From Microbulbifer bruguierae (GTDB lineage: Bacteria; Pseudomonadota; Gammaproteobacteria; Pseudomonadales; Cellvibrionaceae), in contig NZ_CP118605.1 in NCBI RefSeq assembly GCF_029869925.1, positions 2,756,001-2,820,000 on the forward strand: DNA of 64,000 nt. The letters run 5' to 3'. Positions 52,448 to 61,366 of the stretch are shown one piece after another. The notes under the pieces are model-generated. The model saw only the letters and a program-made list of their open reading frames with translations, ran no database searches and was not told the origin of the DNA. Numbering within the stretch: the stretch's first letter is position 1; the number at the start of each line of letters is the position of its first letter. Position numbers and translations under genes: made by a program.

Positions 52448-53095
52448 GTGACATTCAGTATTGCGGCTCTTGGCGACGCTTTGAGAGCGGAGCTTGGCCT
52501 GGAAAAGTACAAAAAGATCAATGCCCCTGGGGCGATTTGCTTCGAAAAACAAAATTCAGAAACTTCTGTTGAGTTGATTTTTTCGTATTACCATATGGTT
52601 GATGGATATTCCTTCAGGACGGGTGTGTCGGGGCGGAAAAGCTTCTCGGAAATTGAAAATATTTTGGCGAAATATTACAAGAAATACCATATTTCTCGGG
52701 ATCTCGGCACGATCCATAAGAGCTCTGCAAAAATTAACTTCGAGAGCCCCTTCTTTGATTATCAAATTACTTCTGAAGTAACCCTAAAGGAGGTAAAGCC
52801 GATGCTTATGGAATGGGTTTATGGTGATGTTCTCCCCTTTCTCGATAGATACCAAAATATTGAAGATGTTTACAGAGAAATGGAGAGCATGCCTCTTCTA
52901 GAAAGAAATTATTTTATTCGCGATCCGATGCCTGTTCGGTCATTGATAATGAAGGGGTTGTTAAAAACCGATGACTTTTTGGAGTATGGCGATTTTCTTG
53001 AGAAAGTATTTTCAGAAAACAAGGATAAGCCGTATTACAAATACGAGATAAAATATTTCAACGAACTTTATCAGGAATTAAAAAATATTCAGTAG
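52448..53095 (+). CDS. Probable immunity protein for the pilin-Hint toxin
   Basis: 215 aa, no family recognised, no signal peptide, so cytoplasmic, which fits protection against a nuclease. Features: LGDALRAELGLEKYKKIN at the start, IFSYYHMVDGYSFRTGVSG, then a helical acidic C-terminal half (FLEKVFSENKDKPYYKYEIK). GTG 52448 lies one base after the toxin stop with AAGGAG upstream. AT-rich base use like the toxin tip. The role is inferred from position after a polymorphic toxin. Confidence 0.65.
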   Translation: MTFSIAALGDALRAELGLEKYKKINAPGAICFEKQNSETSVELIFSYYHMVDGYSFRTGVSGRKSFSEIENILAKYYKKYHISRDLGTIHKSSAKINFESPFFDYQITSEVTLKEVKPMLMEWVYGDVLPFLDRYQNIEDVYREMESMPLLERNYFIRDPMPVRSLIMKGLLKTDDFLEYGDFLEKVFSENKDKPYYKYEIKYFNELYQELKNIQ

Positions 53096-53140
53096 TTGAA
53101 TAATTTTTAGTGGAAGAATTTTTACAGGGAGGAAAATTGG

Positions 53141-53680
53141 ATGGTACGTTTCAAGTTGGGTTTGTTTTTGGTGATTTTTTTGCAGGGATGCACTAGCACG
53201 GAGGTTTCGCGGATAACGAATGGTGCTGTCGATGGAGCACTCAGGGAAGTCGTAGGGAATGTTTCTGCGACTGGAGTTTCTGGCAATAGTGCGAGTAGCG
53301 GAACGCAGCAGAGTCATGTAAATAAAGAAAGAGTATGGGTCGCAAGGCCGATTCGATCTTCACGGGATTACGGAAAAATAGTCACGCTGGAGAACCGTAA
53401 AAATAGCCGGTCACAAACCAAGCTGGTGCTGGACTCCTGTATTAGCGCCCGGATAGGACCTATAGATTGCACCGTATATGTGTATGAGGTGGCCGCTGAC
53501 GGTAGGTTGGTTGCGAAAGGCCATTCTATTCGAAATCAGGGCGGGACCGGCATCGTTATCGCTTCGGGAACTTACTATGTTAAGGCGGTGAATAATATTT
53601 CCAGGGAAGATTATGCGACGACGGGTACCCTGAAGGTGGAGCCGTTTGTGAGCAATTTTGTACGGTTGGAGCTGGAGTAA
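53141..53680 (+). CDS. Lipoprotein of unknown function at the edge of the toxin block
   Basis: 179 aa. Signal MVRFKLGLFLVIFLQGC with lipobox LQGC, Cys17, then TSTEVSRITNGAVDGALREV and a beta-rich C-terminal half with a Cys pair (LDSCISARIGPIDCTVYVYE) and GTGIVIASGTYYVKAVNN, which looks like a small beta-sandwich. No family recognised. 45 bases after the immunity gene and before a terminator, so probably the last gene of the toxin operon; could be an outer-membrane accessory. Confidence 0.6.
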   Translation: MVRFKLGLFLVIFLQGCTSTEVSRITNGAVDGALREVVGNVSATGVSGNSASSGTQQSHVNKERVWVARPIRSSRDYGKIVTLENRKNSRSQTKLVLDSCISARIGPIDCTVYVYEVAADGRLVAKGHSIRNQGGTGIVIASGTYYVKAVNNISREDYATTGTLKVEPFVSNFVRLELE

Positions 53681-53772
53681 GCATTTGCGTCCGGGCGGGT
53701 TGCTAGAGGAATTTCTCGAGCCTTAACCAGAGAGTACCTGGCAAATTTCTCAAAAGTACTGACAGGAAAAAT

Positions 53773-53806
53773 AAAAAAGGCAGAGCCAGCCAGCTCTGCC
53801 TTTTTT
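53773..53806. terminator. Bidirectional rho-independent terminator
   Basis: AAAAAAGGCAGAGC (53773-53786) pairs fully with GCTCTGCCTTTTTT (53793-53806) around a 6-base loop. It has T-runs in both directions and so ends both the toxin operon (+) and the yciA gene (-). It marks the right border of the accessory block. Confidence 0.9.
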
Positions 53807-53867
53807 GTGCTTGCGCCTGACACCTGACACTGTAGTGTTGTGGATCAGGCCGCTCGTCTGCGTGTGG

Positions 53868-54257
53868 TCAGGGCAGTGGCCGGGTGCGTCCGCGGTCGTC
53901 GATGGCGACAAAGACAAATTCGCCTTCGGTCACTTTTACCTGCTCGCCGGTATCCACCCGGGTCAGCCATACTTCCACCATGGTCTTGATGGAGGAGCGG
54001 CCGACTTCCACCGCTTCTGCATAGCAGCTGACTGTGGATCCCACCGGTACCGGGCGCAGGAATACCATGCTGCCGACCGCAACGGTGGTAACGCGGCCAC
54101 GGGCGATGCCCTGGGCGAGAATGGCGCCTGCCACATCCATCTGTGACATCAACCAGCCGGCAAAGACGTCACCCTGGGGATTGGTATCCCGGGGCATGGA
54201 CTGGGTTTGCAGGGTCAGGGTACCGCTGGGTTGCGGCTCTTCATCTATGGCGGACAT
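53868..54257 (-). CDS. yciA: Acyl-CoA thioesterase, YciA family
   Basis: 129-aa hotdog-fold enzyme hydrolysing acyl-CoA thioesters. Motifs: LQTQSMPRDTNPQGDVFAGW (catalytic Asp region), LMSQMDVAGAILAQGIARGR, VTTVAVGSMVFLRPVPVGS and VKVTEGEFVFVAID. Length and motif order fit YciA. Cytoplasmic; monocistronic. Core gene that forms the right flank of the accessory block. Confidence 0.93.
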   Translation of the reverse strand: MSAIDEEPQPSGTLTLQTQSMPRDTNPQGDVFAGWLMSQMDVAGAILAQGIARGRVTTVAVGSMVFLRPVPVGSTVSCYAEAVEVGRSSIKTMVEVWLTRVDTGEQVKVTEGEFVFVAIDDRGRTRPLP

Positions 54258-54440
54258 CGCAGGTGCTCACGTTCTTAGATTTATTGAACCTTCAGGGCTG
54301 GTTATGCCTCCGTCGGCGTGGCGCATTCTAGCACAAACTGGGTACTAATTAGCCAGTGCTGGTCGAGCAAATTGTTGTGTATATGCAGCATAATCTACGC
54401 CAGCTTGTCTGTTTTTCCGACATCTCCTAGACTCCGCCCC

Positions 54441-54821
54441 ATGCGTGCACTGATTTTAACCGTGATCCTGTGGTGTTTTGCCGTCCAGAGCCTGGCTCTG
54501 GCGATAGCCCCTGCCTGCGATCCCGGTGCCGATTCCCACGGCGATCACGCCGCCATGATGGCGGATGGCGCCGCGCATTCGGTGAGTGATACGCACGCCG
54601 GTGACCACCACAGTATGTCCTGCTGCGATGAAACGGATGAGGACTCTGCGGCAGAACTCTGCCAGCTGACCTGTGCCGTTGGCGGCTGCGGTGCTGCTGT
54701 GCCCCTCGCGCAGGAGTGGCAGGACACCGCGCTAACGGCTACGGCACTGTTCCAATCAATTTCCCCTTCTCCGCTCGCTGCATCGCAGCGCAACCTGTTG
54801 CGCCCCCCCATCGGCGCCTGA
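54441..54821 (+). CDS. Small exported His/Cys/Met-rich protein upstream of the Cu efflux genes
   Basis: 126 aa. Signal peptide MRALILTVILWCFAVQSLALA, then a metal-binding-looking region (HGDHAAMMADGAAH, HAGDHHSMSCCDE, CQLTCAVGGCG). No family recognised, but similar short proteins precede cus/czc-type operons. It is probably periplasmic and may buffer copper or silver. ATG 54441 begins the signal peptide; an upstream in-frame start at 54318 adds an unlikely leader. 81 bases before the outer-membrane factor gene. Confidence 0.65.
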   Translation: MRALILTVILWCFAVQSLALAIAPACDPGADSHGDHAAMMADGAAHSVSDTHAGDHHSMSCCDETDEDSAAELCQLTCAVGGCGAAVPLAQEWQDTALTATALFQSISPSPLAASQRNLLRPPIGA

Positions 54822-54902
54822 TGCTTGCCGATTAACGTCTCAGTTGGCGTTGAATTCTACGGTCGAGTCATCGATCACGTATCAGACACACAGGATTAAT
54901 CC

Positions 54903-56210
54903 ATGGGATATGCATTGCGCGCCCTGGGGCCCCTGGTCCCAGCGCTGCTGATTTGTGCTTTCGCCCTGCCCGCCCGGGCACAGTTGAATCTGGAGAGCGC
55001 CCTGCAACTGGCGCGGGAACAGGACCCGCAGACCGCTGCGGCAATTGCTGCGGCGAAGGCCACAGCGGAAGATGCCGTGGCCGACGGGCAGTGGGAAGAC
55101 CCCAGACTTAAGCTGGGCATCGCCAACCTGCCCACCGACACCTTCGCCTTCGACGACCAGCCGATGACCCAGAAAGTCATCGGGATCAGTCAGAAACTAC
55201 CTCGCGGCGATTCCGCCGGACTGGCGGGTGCGCGCGGTGCCCATGTGGCAGAGGCGGGTTTTGCCAGTGCCGGGGATATGGCGTTGCTGCTGGAGCGGGA
55301 TGTGGGCCTGGCGTTTCTCTCCCTGTCGGAGCAACTGCGAGTACGCGAACTGCTGACGGAGAACCGGCGCTGGATGCAGGAGTTGGTGGGCTATAACCGC
55401 GCGCGCCTGGCCAGTGCCCAGATCCAGTCCCAGCAGCTGCTGCAATCCCAGCTGGCGCTGGCGCGTCTGGACGATCGCATCGCGCAAATCGATGGCGAGA
55501 TCAGTCGCGCTCGCGGCGAGCTCAGTCGCTGGATCGGCGGCGCTGCGTGGCAAGCCCTGAATCCCGAACCGCCGGCGTGGCGGGACACCCGCGAATGGCT
55601 CTCAGCGCAGACTTTGCCGGTACCCCTGGCGCTGATCGAGCAGCACCCGGCCGTTGCTGCCAGCAACGCGCGCGTCGCTGCGGAGCGGATGAATGTGGCC
55701 CTGGCCCAGCAAGCCTACAAGCCCCAGTTCGGGGTGGACCTGAGCTACGGCCAGCGCGAGCGAACCCCTATGAGCGACGGTTCCGACTTCGCCAGTGTCA
55801 CGGTCACCTTTGACCTGCCGCTGTTTCGCCAGAACCGCCAGGATCGCCGCCTGGCCGCCAGCCACGCACGGGAAAGTGCCGGCATGCTGCAGCGCCAGAA
55901 CCTGCTGCAACAGATGCACGCGGAACTGAATGGCGCCGTGGCCATGGCGCAGAACCTGGATCGCCGCCGGCGCGAATACCGCGAGGAACTGCTGGCCCAG
56001 GCGGAAGCCACTGCCGATGCCGTGCTCAAGGGCTATGCCGCTAACACCGCGGATCTGGATGCAGTCATCGCCGCGCGCATGGACGCGATCGAGGCACAGA
56101 TCAGCGCGGCGCGCCTCACCTATGGCTACTTCCGCGCCCTCGCCCGTATTCGCTACTTGCGCGCGCTCGATGCCCCTTCCCCTGGCGACGCCGTCGGCAA
56201 CTTCAAATAA
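54903..56210 (+). CDS. cusC: CusC/CzcC-type outer-membrane efflux protein (TolC family)
   Basis: 435-aa outer-membrane channel of a heavy-metal RND pump. Signal peptide ends near PARAQ; then TolC-type repeats (LNLESALQLAREQDPQTAAA; GISQKLPRGDSAGLAG; LIEQHPAVAASNARVAAERM; VDLSYGQRERTPMSDGSDFA and VTFDLPLF) and coiled helices. Unlike E. coli CusC it has no lipobox Cys. First of three coupled genes; the name follows the operon context. Confidence 0.88.
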   Translation: MGYALRALGPLVPALLICAFALPARAQLNLESALQLAREQDPQTAAAIAAAKATAEDAVADGQWEDPRLKLGIANLPTDTFAFDDQPMTQKVIGISQKLPRGDSAGLAGARGAHVAEAGFASAGDMALLLERDVGLAFLSLSEQLRVRELLTENRRWMQELVGYNRARLASAQIQSQQLLQSQLALARLDDRIAQIDGEISRARGELSRWIGGAAWQALNPEPPAWRDTREWLSAQTLPVPLALIEQHPAVAASNARVAAERMNVALAQQAYKPQFGVDLSYGQRERTPMSDGSDFASVTVTFDLPLFRQNRQDRRLAASHARESAGMLQRQNLLQQMHAELNGAVAMAQNLDRRRREYREELLAQAEATADAVLKGYAANTADLDAVIAARMDAIEAQISAARLTYGYFRALARIRYLRALDAPSPGDAVGNFK

Positions 56211-56228
56211 CAACCGGTTCCAGACGTT

Positions 56229-57893
56229 ATGAACAAAGTAAAACTCGCCGCCTTTGCCCTGATTGCCCTGATTGCCCTGATTGCCCTGGTCGTGGGCGTG
56301 CTGATTGGCCGCGGCCTGACCACCGGCGATAACGCCCCGCAACACGCGAGCCCGGGCGCGGCGGCAGAAAAAAAAATTCTCTACTGGGTCGCACCCATGG
56401 ACCCCAATTTTCGTCGCGACAAGCCCGGCAAGTCGCCCATGGGGATGGACCTGATCCCGGTGTACGAAGGTGAGGAAGGTGACGCGGCACCCGGTACCGT
56501 CAATATCTCGCCGCAGGTGGAAAGCAATCTCGGCGTACGTACCGCGCGCGCGGAAAAAGGCCCGGTGACCACCCGCGTGGAGACCGTGGGGCTGGTGCAG
56601 CTGGATGAGGACAAGCTACATCACATCCACACGCGCCTGAGTGGCTGGGTGCACAAGAGCTGGGTCAAGGCGGTGGGTGACCACGTCAAGCAGGGACAGC
56701 CGCTGCTGGAAATCTATTCGCCGGAACTGGTGAAGGCCCAGAGTGAGCTGGTGGCGGCATTGGAGAGCGGCAACCGCACCCTGATCGAAGCCACCCGCGA
56801 GCGCCTCAACAGTCTCGGGGTGCCGGCCGAGCAGGTGCGCGAGGTCACCCGCTCGCGCAAGGTGAGCCAGAACATCACCCTGTTTGCGCCGATTCACGGC
56901 TATGTGAATGAATTTGCCGCCCGCGATGGCATGTACATCACCCCCGCCGCCACCCTGATGAGCATCGGTCCGCTGGAATCCGTATGGGTCGAGGGCGAGC
57001 TGTTCCCGAAACAGGGCGCACAGGTGCGCGTGGGCGACACCGCGACCCTGTTCGGGGATTTCGCACCCGGCCGCAGCTGGCGCGGGGAGCTGGTGCATAT
57101 CCTGCCGGATCTCGATCCGAAGACCCGCACACTGCGCGTGCGGGTACTGGTGCCGAATGCGGATAAATCCCTGCGTCCGGGCATGTTCGTGCGCCTGCAG
57201 CTGGACGGCCCGCAGGTGGATACGTTAACCGTGCCGCGCAGCGCGCTGATCCGCACGGGTGAGATGGATCGCGTGGTAATTGCCGAGGGCGGTGGCCGCT
57301 ACCGCTCGGTGCGGGTGCGTGCCGGCCGCGAGCTGGGCGATCGGGTGGAGATTCTCGAAGGCATTGAGGCGGGTACCGAGGTGGTGGTCTCGGCCCAGTT
57401 CCTGATCGACTCGGAATCCAGCATCAGCGCCGATCTGCAACGCATTGGCGGTGATCCGCAAGATAAACGCGGCGAACCGGCGGCGACTGCGGATACGGCG
57501 TGGGCTGAGGCCAGGGTGCTCAGCATGCCCGATGACAACCACTACGCGCGCCTCGAGCACGGGCCGGTGTCGGCCTGGGACTGGCCCGGCATGGTAATGG
57601 GCTTCTATGTGGCGGAGCCGGCGCAGGCTGCACTGCGTGCGGCGCTCGACAGCGGTGCGAGCCTCCGGGTACAGATGCGCAAGCGGGAGGACGGCAACTA
57701 CGAAGTGATCGCCACCCGCGCGCTGGCCAGTGGCGATGGGGCCCATGAAGGCATGAACCACGACGGCATGGACCACGAAGACATGAATCACGATGGCATG
57801 AACGACGAAGACGGCGGTCAGGGTGAGGTGGATCACTCGCAGATGGATCACGGCTCCATGTCCCATGACCACACCCAGGAGCCACAGAAATGA
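56229..57893 (+). CDS. cusB: CusB-type periplasmic adaptor with CusF-like domain and His/Met-rich tail
   Basis: 554-aa membrane-fusion protein. N-terminal helix ([18 protein letters not shown]), heavy-metal-binding motif [20 protein letters not shown] (about 56-75), then HlyD/CusB core ([80 protein letters not shown]). A CusF-like domain comes next (about 425-500; [32 protein letters not shown]), followed by a Met/His tail ([28 protein letters not shown]). In E. coli CusF is a separate Cu/Ag chaperone; here it appears fused to the adaptor. The gene end overlaps cusA by 4 bases. Confidence 0.9.
   Translation: MNKVKLAAFALIALIALIALVVGVLIGRGLTTGDNAPQHASPGAAAEKKILYWVAPMDPNFRRDKPGKSPMGMDLIPVYEGEEGDAAPGTVNISPQVESNLGVRTARAEKGPVTTRVETVGLVQLDEDKLHHIHTRLSGWVHKSWVKAVGDHVKQGQPLLEIYSPELVKAQSELVAALESGNRTLIEATRERLNSLGVPAEQVREVTRSRKVSQNITLFAPIHGYVNEFAARDGMYITPAATLMSIGPLESVWVEGELFPKQGAQVRVGDTATLFGDFAPGRSWRGELVHILPDLDPKTRTLRVRVLVPNADKSLRPGMFVRLQLDGPQVDTLTVPRSALIRTGEMDRVVIAEGGGRYRSVRVRAGRELGDRVEILEGIEAGTEVVVSAQFLIDSESSISADLQRIGGDPQDKRGEPAATADTAWAEARVLSMPDDNHYARLEHGPVSAWDWPGMVMGFYVAEPAQAALRAALDSGASLRVQMRKREDGNYEVIATRALASGDGAHEGMNHDGMDHEDMNHDGMNDEDGGQGEVDHSQMDHGSMSHDHTQEPQK
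56253..56288. repeat. 9-bp tandem repeat in the adaptor membrane helix
   Basis: Three perfect ATTGCCCTG units after one TTTGCCCTG encode [11 protein letters not shown] in the N-terminal membrane segment. Copy change would lengthen or shorten the helix by three residues in frame. Confidence 0.7.
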
Positions 57894-60800
57894 TCACGCG
57901 CATCATTTACTGGTCCCTGCACAACCGCGCGCTGGTGTTGATCGGTGCCGTGGCATTGGCCCTCGCCGGTCTCTACAGCCTGCGCAATACGCCGGTGGAC
58001 GCACTGCCGGATCTGTCTGATGTGCAGGTGATCGTGAAGACCAGCTACCCGGGCCAGGCGCCACAAGTGGTGGAGGATCAGGTCACCTACCCCCTCACCA
58101 CCGCCATGCTCAGCGTCCCCGGTGCGCATACAGTGCGGGGCTACTCGTTTTTCGGCGATTCCTATGTTTACGTGATTTTCGACGACGATGTTGACCTGTA
58201 CTGGGCGAGATCCCGGGTCCTGGAATACCTGAGCCAGGTGGCCCCGCGCCTGCCGCAAGCGGCAACCCCGGAGCTGGGTCCGGACGCCACCGGAGTGGGC
58301 TGGATCTACAGCTATACGCTGGTGGACCGCAGTGGCCAGCACGATCTGGCGCAGTTGCGCTCGCTGCAGGACTGGTTCCTCAAATACGAGCTGCAGACCC
58401 TGCCCGGGGTGTCCGAAGTGGCCACCGTCGGCGGCATGGTGCGCCAGTACCAGGTGCAGGTGGACCCTCTGCGCCTGCGCGCCTACGACCTGACCCTGGC
58501 CCAGGTGCAGGCGGCGATCGAGCGTGGCAACCGCGAGTCCGGCGCCTCGGTGGTGGAGATGGCGGAAGCGGAATACATGGTGCGGGCCAGCGGCTACATC
58601 CAGAGCGTGGAAGACCTGCGGGAGCTGCCGCTGATGGTCAACGCCAGCGGCACCCCGCTGCTGCTGCGGGATGTGGCCGATGTACACCTGGGGCCGCAGA
58701 TGCGCCGCGGCCTGTCGGAGCTCGACGGCGAGGGCGAGGCGGTGGGCGGCGTGATCGTGATGCGCTACGGCGAAAATGCCCGCGCGGTGATCGACCACGT
58801 GCGCGCACGGCTGAATGAGTTGCAGCGCAGCCTGCCGGAAGGCGTGGAAATCGTCCCCACCTACGATCGCAGCGAGCTGATCGACAGCGCTGTGGATAAC
58901 CTGTGGCAAAAGTTGCTGGAGGAGTTCATCGTGGTGGCGCTGGTGTGCGCCCTGTTCCTGTTTCACCTGCGCTCGTCGCTGGTGATCGCCATCAGCCTGC
59001 CGCTGGGCATCGTCGGTGCGTTTATCGTGATGCACCTGCAGGGCATCAACGCCAACATCATGAGCCTCGGCGGCATTGCCATTGCCATTGGGGCGATGGT
59101 GGATGGCGCTATCGTGATGATCGAGAACCTGCACAAGCATATGGAGCGCACCCCGCTTACGGAGCAAAACCGCTGGCAGGTAGTGGGTGAGGCGGCCAGC
59201 GAAGTGGGGCCGCCGCTGTTTTTCAGCCTGCTGATCATCACCCTCAGCTTCCTGCCGGTGTTCGCGCTGGAAGGCCAGGAAGGACGGCTGTTCGCACCGC
59301 TGGCCTACACCAAAACCTACGCCATGGCCGTCGCTGCCGGCCTCGCCATCACCCTGGTGCCGGTGCTGATGGGCTACCTGGTGCGCGGGGACGTGAAGCC
59401 GGAGCAGGCCAACCCCATCAACCGCGCCTTCACCGCGGCCTATCGGCCGATGCTGGAGCTGGCCATCCGCCATCCCAGATGGGTCATCGGTGTGGCATTG
59501 CTGCTGCTCGCCAGTAGCCTGTATCCCCTGTCCCGCACCGGCAGCGAGTTTATGCCGCCGCTGGATGAGGGCGACATCATGTACATGCCCAGCACCCATC
59601 CGGGTATTTCCATCGGCAAGGCGCGCGAACTGCTTCAGCAGACCGACAAGATGATCATGCAGGTGCCGGAAGTGGCACAGGTGTGGGGCAAAATGGGCCG
59701 CGCTGAGACCGCCACCGATCCGGCGCCGCTGACCATGGTGGAGACCATCGTGCGCTTCAAGCCCCGCGACCAGTGGCGCCCGGGCATGACCCCGGAAAAA
59801 CTGCGCGAGGAACTGGATGCGGCGGTGCAGTTGCCGGGCGTGACCAATGCCTGGGTGATGCCGATCAAGACCCGTATCGACATGCTGGCCACCGGCATCA
59901 AGACCCCGGTGGGGATCAAGATTGCCGGCCCCGACCTGCACAAAATTGAAAACATCGGCACCCGCCTGGAGTCCCTGGTGGGCGGGGTCCCGGGCACTAC
60001 GTCGGTGTTTGCCGAGCGGGTCGAGGGCGGGCGCTATATCGATATCGAGATCGACCGCAGTACTGCGGCTCGCTACGGCCTGAATATCCAGGACGTGCAG
60101 ACGGTGATCGACACCGCGGTGGGCGGCAAGAAAGTCGGCGAAACCGTAGAGGGGTTGGAGCGCTACCCGATCAACCTGCGTTATCCACAGGCCTGGCGGG
60201 ACTCACCAGAGAGTTTACGGGGGCTGCCTCTGGTTGCCCCGAACGGTACCCACCTGTCCCTGGGGGATGTGGCGAAAATCGAGGTGCAGGGCGGTCCGCC
60301 GATGATCAAGACCGAGAATGCGCGTCCCAATGGCTGGGTGTATATCGACATTCACGGTCGCGACCTGGGCTCGTGGGTGGCGGAGGCCCAGAAGCTGGTG
60401 GCGCAGGAGCTGGAGTTGCCTCCGGGTTATGCGCTGGCCTGGTCCGGGCAGTACGAATATATGGAGCGCGCGCGCGAGCGGCTCGGGCTGCTGCTGCCAA
60501 TCACTCTCGGGATCATCGTGCTGTTGCTGTACTTCAGCTTCCGCCATGTGGGCGAGGTACTGGTGATCATGGGCACCCTGCCGCTGGCGCTGATCGGTGG
60601 CCTGTGGCTGCTGTACTGGCTGGGTTACAACCTGTCGGTGGCGGTGGGTGTGGGTTTCATCGCGCTGGCCGGGGTGGCGGTGGAGATCGGCGTGATCATG
60701 CTGGTGTACCTCAATCAGGCCTGGAAGCAGGCGCAGATAGAAAGTGAAGCCGACGATCGCAGACCGACTCTGGACGACTTGCGCAATGCCATCCGCAGCG

Positions 60801-61006
60801 GTGCGGGCCAGCGGATGCGTCCGGTACTGATGACCACCGCGACGGTCTTTATTGGCCTGGTGCCGGTGATGATTGGTTCGGGAGTCGGCTCTGAAGTGAT
60901 GCAGCGGATTGCGGCTCCGATGGTGGGGGGGATGGTCAGTGCGATGCTTCTGACGCTTGTGGTTTTGCCAGCGGTTTATCGTCTGTGGAAAGCCCGGGGG
61001 TTGTGA
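57890..61006 (+). CDS. cusA: CusA-type heavy-metal RND efflux pump (Cu+/Ag+)
   Basis: 1038-aa inner-membrane proton-driven pump with 12 membrane helices and two periplasmic loops. Motifs: [20 protein letters not shown] and [20 protein letters not shown] at the N-terminus, ARVNELQRS-type porter domain, [20 protein letters not shown] (TM4 with proton-relay Asp), [20 protein letters not shown] (Cu/Ag pump signature), [20 protein letters not shown], and [20 protein letters not shown]. The Met-rich [12 protein letters not shown] context favours monovalent metal export. Coupled to cusB by an ATGA overlap. Confidence 0.93.
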   Translation: MITRIIYWSLHNRALVLIGAVALALAGLYSLRNTPVDALPDLSDVQVIVKTSYPGQAPQVVEDQVTYPLTTAMLSVPGAHTVRGYSFFGDSYVYVIFDDDVDLYWARSRVLEYLSQVAPRLPQAATPELGPDATGVGWIYSYTLVDRSGQHDLAQLRSLQDWFLKYELQTLPGVSEVATVGGMVRQYQVQVDPLRLRAYDLTLAQVQAAIERGNRESGASVVEMAEAEYMVRASGYIQSVEDLRELPLMVNASGTPLLLRDVADVHLGPQMRRGLSELDGEGEAVGGVIVMRYGENARAVIDHVRARLNELQRSLPEGVEIVPTYDRSELIDSAVDNLWQKLLEEFIVVALVCALFLFHLRSSLVIAISLPLGIVGAFIVMHLQGINANIMSLGGIAIAIGAMVDGAIVMIENLHKHMERTPLTEQNRWQVVGEAASEVGPPLFFSLLIITLSFLPVFALEGQEGRLFAPLAYTKTYAMAVAAGLAITLVPVLMGYLVRGDVKPEQANPINRAFTAAYRPMLELAIRHPRWVIGVALLLLASSLYPLSRTGSEFMPPLDEGDIMYMPSTHPGISIGKARELLQQTDKMIMQVPEVAQVWGKMGRAETATDPAPLTMVETIVRFKPRDQWRPGMTPEKLREELDAAVQLPGVTNAWVMPIKTRIDMLATGIKTPVGIKIAGPDLHKIENIGTRLESLVGGVPGTTSVFAERVEGGRYIDIEIDRSTAARYGLNIQDVQTVIDTAVGGKKVGETVEGLERYPINLRYPQAWRDSPESLRGLPLVAPNGTHLSLGDVAKIEVQGGPPMIKTENARPNGWVYIDIHGRDLGSWVAEAQKLVAQELELPPGYALAWSGQYEYMERARERLGLLLPITLGIIVLLLYFSFRHVGEVLVIMGTLPLALIGGLWLLYWLGYNLSVAVGVGFIALAGVAVEIGVIMLVYLNQAWKQAQIESEADDRRPTLDDLRNAIRSGAGQRMRPVLMTTATVFIGLVPVMIGSGVGSEVMQRIAAPMVGGMVSAMLLTLVVLPAVYRLWKARGL

Positions 61007-61032
61007 GGTGCTCTGAAGCTGGTCCGGTGGCG

Positions 61033-61142
61033 GCCAAGCACCGGGGATTCGTTTTTGAAACCGGCATGAATACGTCCCTGTAGCCTGCGTCGGAAACATC
61101 CCTGTTTCCGACGCTTTCAAAAACGAATCCCCGGCACTTGGC
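61033..61142. repeat. Intergenic composite palindrome A
   Basis: CCGGGGATTCGTTTTTGAAA (61041-61060) is exactly inverted at 61115-61134, with outer arms GCCAAGCA / CACTTGGC extending it imperfectly. Inside lies a second perfect hairpin, CGTCGGAAAC (61088-61097) and GTTTCCGACG (61104-61113). Directly after cusA; likely dispersed in the genome. Confidence 0.75.
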
Positions 61143-61231
61143 CTTCGCATGTAACTGCTGCGCTTCGTAAGTGGTCTCTTCAATTGCTACGAAAATTGCT
61201 ACGAAGTTACGTGGTGAAAATTGAAGGTGGG

Positions 61232-61330
61232 GTGCCGGGTGCGGGTTTTCAGGATCGTCGCAAACAGGATGTTTGCGCCGAAGCGCCCAGGGATGGGTTC
61301 ACAGCGGTCCTGAAAACCCGTACCCGGTGC
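61232..61330. repeat. Intergenic composite palindrome B
   Basis: Outer arms around CGGGTTTTCAGGA (ending 61254) and TCCTGAAAACCCG (61308-61320) extend imperfectly to GTGCCGGGT and ACCCGGTGC. An inner hairpin CGCAAAC (61259-61265) / GTTTGCG (61271-61277) repeats the nested layout of palindrome A. The remaining part of 61007-61366 shows no gene. Confidence 0.7.
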
Positions 61331-61366
61331 TCTACCACCACCGGGCCAGCACTAAAACCCCGAAAC

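Noticed and set aside
57848..59941. Long minus-strand open frame (about 697 codons) opposite cusB/cusA
   Set aside because: Low-complexity His/Gln/Arg-rich translation, no domain, and fully inside a clear RND pump gene; a GC-rich codon shadow.
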